Shown: piece after piece, positions 16,901-28,900 of the stretch | Layout of the letters: every line of letters begins with the position of its first letter | How positions within the stretch are numbered: the stretch's first letter is position 1 | From: Patiria miniata | Lineage: Eukaryota; Echinodermata; Asteroidea; Valvatida; Asterinidae | NCBI RefSeq assembly: GCF_015706575.1 | Contig: NW_024037047.1 | Span: forward strand, 9,242,632-9,306,631 | Reading direction: 5' to 3' | Length of the DNA stretch: 64,000 nt | Made by a program: the position numbers and the translations under genes | The notes under the pieces: model-generated | The model's input: the letters and a program-made list of their open reading frames with translations, nothing else | What the model was told of the DNA's origin: nothing | The model's database searches: none

Positions 16901-19900
16901 TTTGCTTAAAAAAATGTTTTTATATTCAGTTAAAAAATTCAGTTATAAAATTCAGGCAAATTTTCTTTTGATCAACTCTGTACACAAAAAAAAATGCTCA
17001 TTCATTGGCCCCAGAGTGAATTTAAAAATGATGACTGTTTTACATGTGATTGGCAAAAAGCACTTACTGTTATCCACACGAGTATGTAAAATATTCCCAT
17101 TCTAGGATTTTCCCTGAAAGTACACTACTTTAACTCAATTAAAAGACACAATTTGATTATATCAGGATGACCGACCCCCTACAGGAAACCCCCCTGAGGT
17201 ATGATTACTCATAAACACAACGTCAACAGACCATAGGCCTTAGAAACACACTGATAATGGCTTCATACAGCTATATTATAATACAACGTGTGCCTCGGGC
17301 TGTGGTATTATGACCTTAGAATGAATAATGACAGAAAAAATGTCAGAAACATTGGTACACTCATCCACTGTACTGCCACGAAAGGGTGCTACAGGTTAAT
17401 GTACAATGTATGTAAGATTCCCAACAAGTTGGGTTTCAGAAAACAGGCCAAACTTGATTTTAAAACCAATCATGGCTATATTTTTCGTTACATGCATTAC
17501 ATTTACGTACATTCACAAAGTTTTGTATTTTGGAGTAGAGCAAGTTAAGTGAACGATGTTTCCTTGAAACCTGTTCTGCTGATTTTTGTGTGTGTTGATT
17601 TTTTTGATTTTGACAATGTATTAGGGGCAAGTCAAGTTAATAATGTTTCTCTGAAAGTGAACCCTGTTAGGCTAAAACAGGTTTTGTTTTTAATTATGGG
17701 AAATTTCATTTCTATGCGGTCCAGAATGGACGAAAGAAACTTCAGTAGTTGGACTGAAACATGTTTTTTTTCTAAAGCTAAAAATTACAAATTCCCTGGT
17801 TTCAGTGCTGCGTGCTGATTCATACATGTATGTGGAACTGATTTTAACGTTAAGTACTCAAGTAATGGCCAATAATTTGAAATATGTAAAACAGAGCTAA
17901 ATAAGCAGGTATGCAACTTTTCCTCGGATCCGTTGATTTCCTCGTTTTTAACCTTCATGAATGCCATTACAAATTAAAAATTACTGTACAAAGTCATGTA
18001 TGGATAAGAATTTCCTTGTTTTTTTCTAAATTGCTAGTTGCATGCCTGAATATGACAGTTTGGTTTTCATCAAGTTTAGATGGGAGGTCCTTACTGTCTT
18101 TGCTGACATCTGTCTGTCATGTCTGTAAGGTTTTCCCGAAGCCAATTTCCTTGGCTGCTTGTTCTTGGAAACAGAGAATTGTGTCCAAGTATAATTGGGT
18201 CACTGACCAGAAACTGTTGACCTATAGGCATATCATATTACCTCAGTGCTTGAGTTTCTAATATTTGAAATTTCGAATGTTTGATCGTTATTGATTGCAT
18301 ATTCAAATATTTGAATAAAGTCATTTATAATGACAAACTTGTGTCATTTTGTTCATACATGTGCACAGTGTTTGTTTTTCCAAAAGTATCCATATATATT
18401 TACAAAATATGTAAACATCATTTTCTGCTTTTAATGGGGAAAAAAATGCTATGTCACCTTTTCTTTTCAGAGTTCAACATTTTACATGACTCATAACTGA
18501 GCAATTCCAATTTTCCGGCTTAAATTTCTTTCTGACAACAATGTTTTGCAAAAACAAATTATGATTGATAGCCTGCATGATAATGACAAGGATATTAGAT
18601 AAAAGGATAAACAGCTCGCTTGAAAATTGACTCGGCTGGCCGGTCAAGTATCGTAAAAAAAAAAAAATTAAAACCCTTTAAGATTCAGATTAGCGATAAT
18701 TTGTTGGCGGCATCAATTTCATGCATGAGGGATGGAACAGGACTGTTTCCCTTGTCAACTTCAATCAGCTCTGAAGGAGAAATATCAGAAGAATGATGGA
18801 CTGAGTTGAGAGATTAGGGCAATGCCTTTCCTGAATTGATGCTCTTGTGGAGTAATGGAGATTAATCCGATATCAGGTTCCAAGTTTAAAGGTGCATTGC
18901 AATTTGTGCCTGTTTGCAGAGAGGTTTTCTTTGAGAGTTTCTGACCTACATATATTCTAATTTCCATACATATCCGTGGTAGTGGAAAAGCAATAGTAAT
19001 TGTGGGCACACGGAATTCAAAACTACAATGAAAACGGAATTCAAAACTACAATGAAAAAATGTTGTTCTTTTTGTTCTCTTTGCAGGAGTTGATCACAAG
19101 ATTACCACTATTCTGTTGGATGGAAAGAGAGTGAGATTAGAGCTGTGGTAAGTACAAAACTAGGGAGTAAAAGACATCATAAATACATTTATTTTCAAAA
19201 ATAGATTTTCAGGCCATTATGGCCCATCAGGCTGGCGTTTATCTCCGGTTTACTTGGCGTGAAACGATTGAGATTGTTTCTATTCCCCCTGGATGGGATG
19301 CTAGTCCATCGCAGGTTATTCCCCAGCTAATGTCGTACCCATTTATACTCCTGGGTGGAGAGAGGCAAGTGAAGTAAAGTGGCTTGCCCATGGACACAAC
19401 ATAATGACATGTTGCTGGATTCAAACCCCAGACCATAGAAGCTAGAGGTCCTATTTTTTTTTACTATCGTAACAATTTTTCTCAATGGAATTTAGACCTT
19501 CCAGTAGAACACTGTACTATGAAAAGGATCAAAATGACTTCGTACTTTTACAAACGTGAAGATATTAAAATGTAAACTGAGTTACATGTATATTGTGCAT
19601 GTACATGTACATTATGTACATAGGGAAGAATACTGCATTAATATTATACATTAATATGTCCAAAAAAGTCTGGTTTGGAGAGTGAGTGCATGCCCACACG
19701 AAGGTCACCATGAAGCAAAGAAAGCAGTGATTATAACCTTGACCCAAGTGTGTGGGTTATAAATAGAAGTCAATGTACATGTACATGTACACCCATACAA
19801 GTGGGGACTAGACTACACACAAGTTGCCCATGGTTCTATGGGGACCGAAGATGCTGTGGGGACAGCAGAAAGTCCTATAACTCGGTCCTAATTAACAATA

Positions 19901-22900
19901 AATAACTTGCCCATGTAGGCTTAAAGTGTACAGTCTCCATGTCCATGTAAGTTTACATTTGTACACATGTACACATGTGTAATTTACACATACATTTACA
20001 CATACATGTACTGTGCATTTAATCTATAATTTTAACATACATACATGTACATGGTTATATGTAAACTAAAATTATTTCACATAAAATATAGTGATGCATA
20101 CATGTACCGGTACGTGTACGTACATAAACAAACATGAAAATGCACGTCAACAATTTATAGTTTATTATACAGTGTATGAACTTTCATTTTAATGATGACA
20201 TTTTGTACAGTCTACAGAATGTTTTTGCAAAGTGCAAAATTGTACACTGTATTTCATTTGCCGTGCATTGATTTTACAAGTAGTACATAACATATTGCTG
20301 TCGGTGCTTAAACCGTTTGCGAAGAGGAAATTAATTACATTTCCAGTCATTTTTCATCTGGACAAATCGTTGCCACCTCTCAGGTAGAAGGATAAGCCAT
20401 TGATTATGCCGCCTTGAGATTAATAAGTGCGTTTACCGCATTGATCTCCTTCTGTAGTCGGAAAGATAGAGGGCAGTATTGATTCTGCTTTAATGGGCAT
20501 ATAATCGTAGAATTATTCAGAGTTGGGTTTAAAATGAATTTTTATTTTGTACTTGAGGTTAAAGATGACAAGATATGAAAATCAGTTTTTTTCTTTAAAG
20601 AAATTCTATTCTGAAAAAAATCATTCTTGAAATGACAGATGAAACAACATGCCGTGCGAAATGTTGTAAAATAATTGTTTGCACCACTTCATAATTTCTT
20701 TTAGTGTCCATGGCTATTGCATACAAGTTGAGGGAAAATGAAAGCATTCATTCTGTGGATTTAATGTTGGCAGAGTAAAAAAAAAATGTTGAAAATATTT
20801 TTTCTTGAAGAAATCTCCTTTGGTTGAACTTGCCCTTTGAAAAGATCTGTAACACTTAAGAAATGTTGCCTAATGCTTGCCAAGTACAACATGGAGCATG
20901 GGGAAGACATTGGTAATGTAACATCATTGGACAGCTGCAGAGGACACCGGCACCAGCTGATGGCGGGGAGCCGGTGAAACCCTCGCACATTACTGGAGCG
21001 ACCGATAACATACAGCCAGACGGGGCCCAAACATTCCAATTGAATTAGGGAGGAATTTCGGGCATATGAAGTATCCTGTGTCGGTCCCTTGAGGATGAAT
21101 TATTTTCAGAAGGAGAGGCAATAAAAGAAATAGAGAAACGGCGGTGGAATGGAATTGGCCGGTTAACACTTAGTAGCTTTTAATGGCTTGGAGGCCTCGT
21201 AGCGCCGTGGATCCCAATAAATCAGGACTTGATCGGATTGATTTATACAAATTGGAAGTTCATCAAATTAGTTTTCCAAGACAAGCCCGTTTATTTTTAC
21301 CCCTGTACTGTAGGTCATGAACTAGTGTAACAATACATTGTAAATTTCCAGTAATTTTTTTTTTAGGGTGCCTAACGATAGCGGAAAAAATAGATTTTGT
21401 ATCATGACCCAGTATTTATTCACAGTTCATAAAAATTTCTTGATATGCAGATGAAATCTAATTGGTCCAAAGCCATGCCCCTGATAGGCTAATTGGCTAA
21501 TGCCCCAGCCGTGTTTTGCATACATGCATAATAAAATCATAAATCTTTTTTTTATCACCTTGTAAATTAGTAGTACCGGTACCTAATCTCGTTTGCACCA
21601 TTCATTGAAAAGAAATTATTCCTGCTTAGAAATGGAAAAATGGACTAAAGTTACTGCACATATTTTTCTAGATCTTTAATTGTAATTTTACAACGGGGTG
21701 GTGTAAAATTTAAATATTACTTTTATACTTAAATACAACATTTTGTTCGAGTTCAATGGTACCGGTAGTCCATCCCTGGTTATTCCCATAGTAGACATTG
21801 AGCCACAGAATTCTGTGTAAACACAGAATATTGTCTTCCATTTCACCAGAAAACAGTGCACCATCCCCGTTGACATTACCTACATTTCCCAGCAACTCAT
21901 GCTTTGCCCACGGCTACATTAACCTAGCTTGCATTGGGTTTCAGACCTTAAGCACACTAGGTACTTAACCGTGTTGGTGTGTGTTTCATATGGGATTTCA
22001 ATAGGATGCTTTATCTTACAGGAAGTCCTATCTGGTCACATACAGGGTACATCTGTGGATATACCAAATTGTAGTGTTTCAGGAAAAAACAACTACGAAC
22101 TCAGGATGACTAGTGCATTCACATGTGTACATGTACTAGTACCTCATCGGGACCATTTACACTAAATGTAAAAATTTGTAAAACTCTGTGAAAAATGTTG
22201 TGTAGGGGATTCCCAAAGATATCTGATTCGGGGAAATCTTGTTTTGTATTTCATTGTGTTCAAGTTCTGTCATTTACAAGGCATTTTGATATATTTTTGT
22301 CTTCTAGGGATACGTCCGGCCAGGGAAGGTTTTGCACTATTCTCCGATCCTACTCCAGGGGAGCGCAGGGCATCCTGCTAGTCTATGACATCACAAGTCG
22401 ATGGTCGTTTGACGGCATCGATAGATGGATCAAAGAAATTGACGAGGTACTATCATTTTCAGGGTTCTCTTACTGTGATCTCAAAAACAGACTTTTCTTT
22501 GGAGAATCTGTTTAAACACTGATCATTGAATGCCCGGTCCGCAATAAAGTAACATAGAAAAATATAAGAAGTGACAATAAATTTGAGTTTCAACAATTGT
22601 AAAAATATGGTCTTTAGAAATTCATTATTAAACAAAATGGGCTGAGTGCCTGATAACCTGTTATAGGAAATGGCCGTTACAATTCTTAAAACTGACCGCT
22701 GAAATAAATTGCAGGTATTCACGGTGTATAATTGGAGAAAGAAAGCCACCATTCAAATAAATTCCAGAGTTGGCTATTCTATCAACTGACGCTGTGCTTT
22801 GTAGTCGTTCATCCTGTGCCAACTTTTACTTCAAAGTGTGCAAGATCCTCCAAACAATTACTACAAGGTGGACGGTCGTAAATTGCCCATTAATATATAT

Positions 22901-25900
22901 TGGATATAAGAAGGGCACTGGTCCTGTGAAAACCCGCCAGTCTACGAAAATCGATCGCAATCGGCAATCAATCTAAAGCCATTTGATGATCTCGCGATAA
23001 TGACGGAGCTAGAGTGATGGTGTCAGTGAGAGAGGAGGGAACCGCTTTTGAAGCGGGGAACTGACCAAGATAGGTGTGATAAGCTCCGCTAATGCATGTT
23101 GTGATTGATGCGATTAAACGCAGTGAGTGCAAGGCGATTAACGTAGTGACCTCAGAAAATCACCAGTGAGAGATGTGTTAAGGTTAAAGAATGGTAAACA
23201 TCCGTCAGAATATTATCCAAAAATGTTGGGGTTCTGATAAAAAAAAAACGATATTTCTTCTTTGAGTAAAATGATACTCATCAAATGTGCGCACTTTTTA
23301 ACCATTTCTGAAGTGCTACTCTCATACAAGTACGCACATTAAAACATTTGTGCCATTTTGACTAACGTTTTTAATACAATTTAGCGACACTAAAGGATGT
23401 CAACGATTTCAGGTAAAGCAGCAATTCTGTATTGTAAATTGCTCATATTACATGAAACTAAAGATTCTCTTTGTTTCTGTTCCTGTACTTCAGCATGCGC
23501 CAGGCGTGCCTAAGATCCTTATTGGTAACCGGCTGCATCTAGCCTACAAGCGGCAAGTCAGCTCAGAGGAAGCCCAGATCTACGCCGTCAAGAACGACAT
23601 GGTGTACTTCGAGGTCAGTCCCCTCTGTGACTTCAACGTGACCGAGTCGCTGACAGAGCTGTCGCGGGTGGTGCTGAAACGCAATGGCATGGATCGGCTC
23701 TGGAGGACCAACAAAGGTGAGGAGACAATCCAAGCGGACTTCCCCAACTCTCTATTTGTAACCGGGTGAGGGGGTACCTGCGCACGGAGTGCACACCCTA
23801 ACAGAACCGCAGGGGGAACATTTTTGGCCCCCCCCCTGCAAATGTTTTTCTCTATATCAACGTCATACATTATTTTCTTCTTGCCAAACCTTATAACCTT
23901 TCTGTGCAAACATACAATCTGGGCTAAGTTGTCCTTTCAGTCAAAATCAATCAAGTGACTGTTTTCAACAGTTAAGATCTCCCAGCCTACATAAAGCAGG
24001 ATTGACTGGCTGTGACTGTTTATGTAACTTGATACAGCTATGCTTTGACTGTAGGTGTTTGATAAGCCAGCTGTGCCTACCACTTGTCTGCTTTTTGTCT
24101 GTTGACTGATTTTGACTAGTCACAGTGCTTGCCTGAAATATGATCTGCCTGTCGGTGACTAGCCTGTGTAGAAGGCATGGCAGTGACTGTCCAGACAGCA
24201 GAAGGGTCAATAAGTTTTTATGTCCAATATCATGCACATGTTTTTGACACTAATTTCAAGTTTGATCTTAGTTTTATTCAATATGTTTGTGATTTGGCCA
24301 TTTACAAATAAAGTTCATCCTATGAACTGGACTGTTCGATATCAACATAGTACAGGGAGTGCACAGTCTCTAGTTACCATGCTCAGTTATTGCTTGTCAT
24401 CCCATGGGTTGGAGGACAGAGCATAGCTCACATGCTGACTTATTAATCAACGCTGGCCTAGGTTACCTCACAAGGGATTGCATGCAATGAGCAAACCCCT
24501 GTCCAAGCATAAGAATCCCCCCCCCCCCTTTCTCCTCTGGTTGCATATCACAGGAAATGGCCTCATTCAGTAGCACAGGTCACAGCCCCAGTTTCTGATA
24601 GTATTACCAATGGGTCTAATTTCTTAAAGGGACACCAGATTTCATGATTTAATTAATTACAGGAAATGCTCCCATTTCAGTGGAGGAGTTCAAAGCCTAA
24701 CTACCGTGTGGTAGTATTACCATAACGGGTCCTAAATTTGAGATTCTAATTTCTTGCCAGTTTTTTACCTCAATTTTCAGGTTACAAGTACCGGTATATC
24801 ACATTTGACTGCATTTAGGCCTAAGTACAGCGTTAGCTGGCAATGAAATTAGATCTATCAAACCGTACTGCGTGTTAATTTCAGCATGAGTGAAGCGGCC
24901 GTGGTTAGGGCACAGTCTTGAAGATGACATAGGATGGTGACGGTCGATGATCTAATTCTGTCAGATTGGACCGCCTGGCTCCGCAGTTTTGGCCCGTTAT
25001 TGGCCTAGGGGCATTCATTACAGCCAATGTGCATAGGGTCTCTGGGTTGGTTTATAAGCATCCTGGGTCACTGACCCACTTTGTTCTGGCGTTGTCTCAC
25101 CGACTATTGACTTGCTTAGTCCAAGGATGGTTGTTCCATGCCCTGTTTTTTTAAAAAAGAGGGCCCGCTATGGTTTCCTTTTGTGTCCTCCGGTGTCATC
25201 AGTGTCCACTTGGCTTCACTGAATTCTGAAATAACACCACGATCACAATGTCCACGTGTAGTTTGCTTTGTGTAGGGACATATTCAGGACTTTTTCAGAA
25301 AGAGGTATTTCAGAGTAAATTATTTTCAAAGATGTAAAAATGTTTTTTTTTGGAGGGTTTAAATGAAGGAGGTTGCTTTCTGAAGTGCACTTTATACATG
25401 TATGTATACGAAAAACTATGATTAAATTTATTTTACTCTTCACTTTTGTTATAACTTGTAAATTGTGGTTTTCATGACCCCTTGACCCCTTAGGGTAGTA
25501 ATATTAATATTAATAATTCCTAGGGAGGGGGAGGGGGGGGGGGGGTGTTGGGGGCGTGTTCTTCCACCCTACGGCATTTGCTGCCCATAACTTCTAGGAT
25601 GCATATGATATGCACTAGTAAAGTTATGATGCATATATACATGTACAGTTTGTGCACAACATTATCAGATGTCCCCTGTGCATTTCGCATTTCATAACCT
25701 AGATCACAATATTTATATACACGCATAGAAACAGCTTGAAAAGACGGTCAATCTGGAAAGCATTTCCAAGGTTGAAGACATTAGCACCCCAGTTCCCCTG
25801 GTATACTTCTGCTCTCAAATTAGGAATGTTGAATGCCTTCGTATGTAACTGTCATGCGTGACCTTTTAAAAAAAACCATCATTCAAATTCTGTCAAGGAT

Positions 25901-28900
25901 GTGATGGACATATTATGTTATGGGGAGGGTGGGTGGGAACAAACAATTGATACACCAGTGCAAGTCTTCACAAGAAACAAGAAATTGTAAGAAATAAAGA
26001 AATATAGATATCTTTGCCTGAAGAATTGGATTTCGGAATTTAAACATGTATAGAGGCTTCGTATTAAAAAGAATTCCTGTCTTACTTATCCATGACATAT
26101 TATTGACTTGAAACAGTTATAAATAATAATAATAATAATAAGACAGTCTTATATAGCGCAAAACATAACCGAGGGAAATCTCAATGCGCTTAACAAAGCA
26201 AACATAGGTAAGCAAAAATTACAGTGAATGAGAGTAGGCCAATTGAAACAGATGGGATTTGAGGTTAGATTTGAAGTTGTCTATGGTTGGAGCTGTTCGA
26301 AGTGGGGATGGAAGGGCATTCCACAACTTGGGAGAGACGTGTGAGAATGCCTTTGAGCCGTATGATTTGGTCCTTGGTATAGTTGTTGTGAGGAATCCCT
26401 GGGAAGATGAACGGAGAGATCTGGGAGGATGGTGTGGTTGTAGCAGCTCAGTAATGTAGCTTGGAGCAGTTCCGTTTAGGGCCTTGAAAGTAAGCAGAAG
26501 GGTTTTGTAGCGAATGCGCTGCCGGATGGGCAGCCAGTGGAGGGATTTGAGGGTTGGAGTGATGTGGTTGCATTTCTTGGAAAGGGATACCAGACGGGCA
26601 GCTGAGTTTTGGATGCGTTGGAGTTTGTCAATTTCTTTGTCTGGGAGGCCAGTAAGTAGGCAGTTGCAGTTGTCCAGGAGAGATGTAACTAAGGCGTGGA
26701 CCAGGATTTCGGTGGAGCGTTTATCGAGAGATCTGCGAATTTTGCCAATTCGCTTCAAAGCAAAGGATGCCTTTCGACATACAGCGTTGACCTGTGGACG
26801 CATAGTAAGGTGGCAGTCGAAAATAACACCTAGATCGCGGACTGATTCGGAGGGTGTAGCTTGGAAGTCGCCAGCAGTCACATGGGGGATTTTTATACTT
26901 CCTCTGGCATGAGATGAGGACAGATGGAGGACTTCCATTTTACCATCATTTAAGACTAGGTAGTTAGTCGACATCCATGCTCTGATGTCGCAGAGGCACT
27001 TCTCAATCTGTTGTGTTGCAAGATTTCTGTCTGAGGGTTTTACAGATATGTAGAGTTGTGTGTCGTCGGCATACATTGCATGGGAGAGACCGTGCAACTC
27101 GATGATGTCTTGAATTGGGGTTGTGTAACACACAAATAACAGGGGCCCGAGTGCGGATCCCTGTGGTACTCCCCATTTCAGGCTCACAGGATCGGAGCGC
27201 TCCTCTCCAATGATCACTGATTGTTGTCTTCCTGATAGATACGAGGCCACCCAATCCAGAACGCAGCCTTCTAATCCAAATCTGTGATTCAGACGGGTGA
27301 GCAGAATTGAGTGATCCACGGTGTCGAAGGCTGCCGTAAGGTCTAGGAGTACAAGAATTGCCTCGTCTTTCGAATCAAGACTTAGCAAGAGATCGTTATA
27401 CACTCGAACCAGAGCTGTTTCAACACTGTAACGCCGTCTGTAGGCGGACTGGAATGTGGCAAGCAGTGAGTGTTTAGTGAGGTGTGAGGTAAGTTGCTGG
27501 ATGACGGCTCGCTCAATCACCTTTCCGATGAATGGTAGGTTGGAGATGGGCCTGAAATTCTGTAAGATGTCTGGGTTAAGAGATGGTTTCTTGAGTACGG
27601 GAGTGATGAGTGCTGACTTTAGGGCTGCCGGGAACACACCAGATTGAAGAGATTGGTTTGTGATATCAACAATCGCTGGTAGAAGTGTATCAGTGCATCT
27701 GCTTATGACATTAGCTGGAGCAGGGTCGAGGGAACAAGTCTTGATCTTTGTCGATTTGATGATCTTTAAGACCTCTGCTTCCAATACCGAATGGAATTTA
27801 GCTAAGGAATGTTGTGTTGGCACTGAGTGAATCTGTAACTGCTGTGGTGCGGCAGCCATGTCGAGTGCCAATCGAAGTCCATGAACTTTTTCTTCAAAGA
27901 AGCAGATGAACTTTTGTGCTAGTTCTTTCTTTGAGTTGTGGAGGGGTAGGACCTGAGGAAGTTGTTCTGATGTCAAGCTCCGAACAATCCGGAAGAGGTC
28001 ACTCTGGCTGCTATTTGTTATCTTCTGTCGTTGGTATCGTGTCTTTGCGGCTTTCAGGGCAGTATAGTACTCCGAGAGGGACTGATGCATTGCTAATTGG
28101 TCAACAGCTAAGTTGGACTTCATCCATTTCCTCTCTTTTGAGCGCTTCTTGCGTTTCAGCACTCGCAGGGAATCGTCGTACCAAGGGGCATGTGGACGTA
28201 GCTGAACCTCAGTTGACCTAACCGGGGCGTGGTGGTCAAGGGTGGTCTTAAGTGTGTGGTTGAACAGGTTGACTTTGGAGTCAAGAGCCAGGCTATCCGT
28301 TTGATTTACTCTAGCGAATGAGTTTTCAATGTCGGACTTGAAACTTGTAATATCGATGCCCCGGAGGTTGCGGAAACGGACTTTGGTTTTTGTGGCTGCA
28401 GGACGTGAGAGGGCAGCACTGAAAGTGACAGATGCATGATCTGACGGCATGGCGTTTATTACAGATACACCTTCAACACAGTGTTCATGTTCACTCACGA
28501 TGAGCAAGTCGAGTGTATGCCCGTGCGAATGGGTTGGCTGTGATATGAGCTGCTTGAGGCCAGCAGAAGAGAGCAGGTCGTTCAGGGACTTTGTTTCTGG
28601 CTTATGTGAGCAGTCAACGTGGATATTAAAGTCACCGCAGATGACAGCATGACTTGTGAGGAGGTTGACGGTTTCAAGGAGCTTTGAGAACTCGCCGAAA
28701 AAGTGAGATATAGTGAGACCTTTTCCTGCAATGGGTGGTCTGTATATTGTGACCAGGGTGAGTGGGTCACGTTTGTGAGAGCTGATGGTGACCTCCAGGC
28801 ATTCGAATGTTTGGAAGGAGTGGACTTTGGTGGTGGTTTTGTAGTTCTTACGCAGAATGATGCAGATCCCGCCACCAGATTTCCCCTTACGTGGTAGCTT

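Larger units (their letters stand above)
12011..19086. other. remainder of RAB40 intron 1
   Basis: This is a long intron with no further exon of the gene. It is AT-rich, with scattered TGTACATGTA simple motifs (13200-13230, 16405-16420), a G run at 16785-16795 and a poly-A run near 14090. A GC-richer island at about 13940-14330 stands out from its surroundings and could be regulatory. A tRNA-derived SINE fragment lies at 15890-15985. Nothing else is supported. Confidence 0.4.
19148..23493. other. RAB40 introns 2 and 3
   Basis: Intron 2 (19148-22307) contains the SINE-like block and the ACATGTAC tract. It also has two less AT-rich stretches, about 20330-20480 and 20930-21250, with candidate homeodomain (TTAATTAC) and GATA-like sites. 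Intron 3 (22447-23493) contains a similar stretch at 22970-23190. These could be cis-regulatory modules, but this is inference from composition and short motifs only. No coding exon is hidden here that fits the RAB40 frame. Confidence 0.3.
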
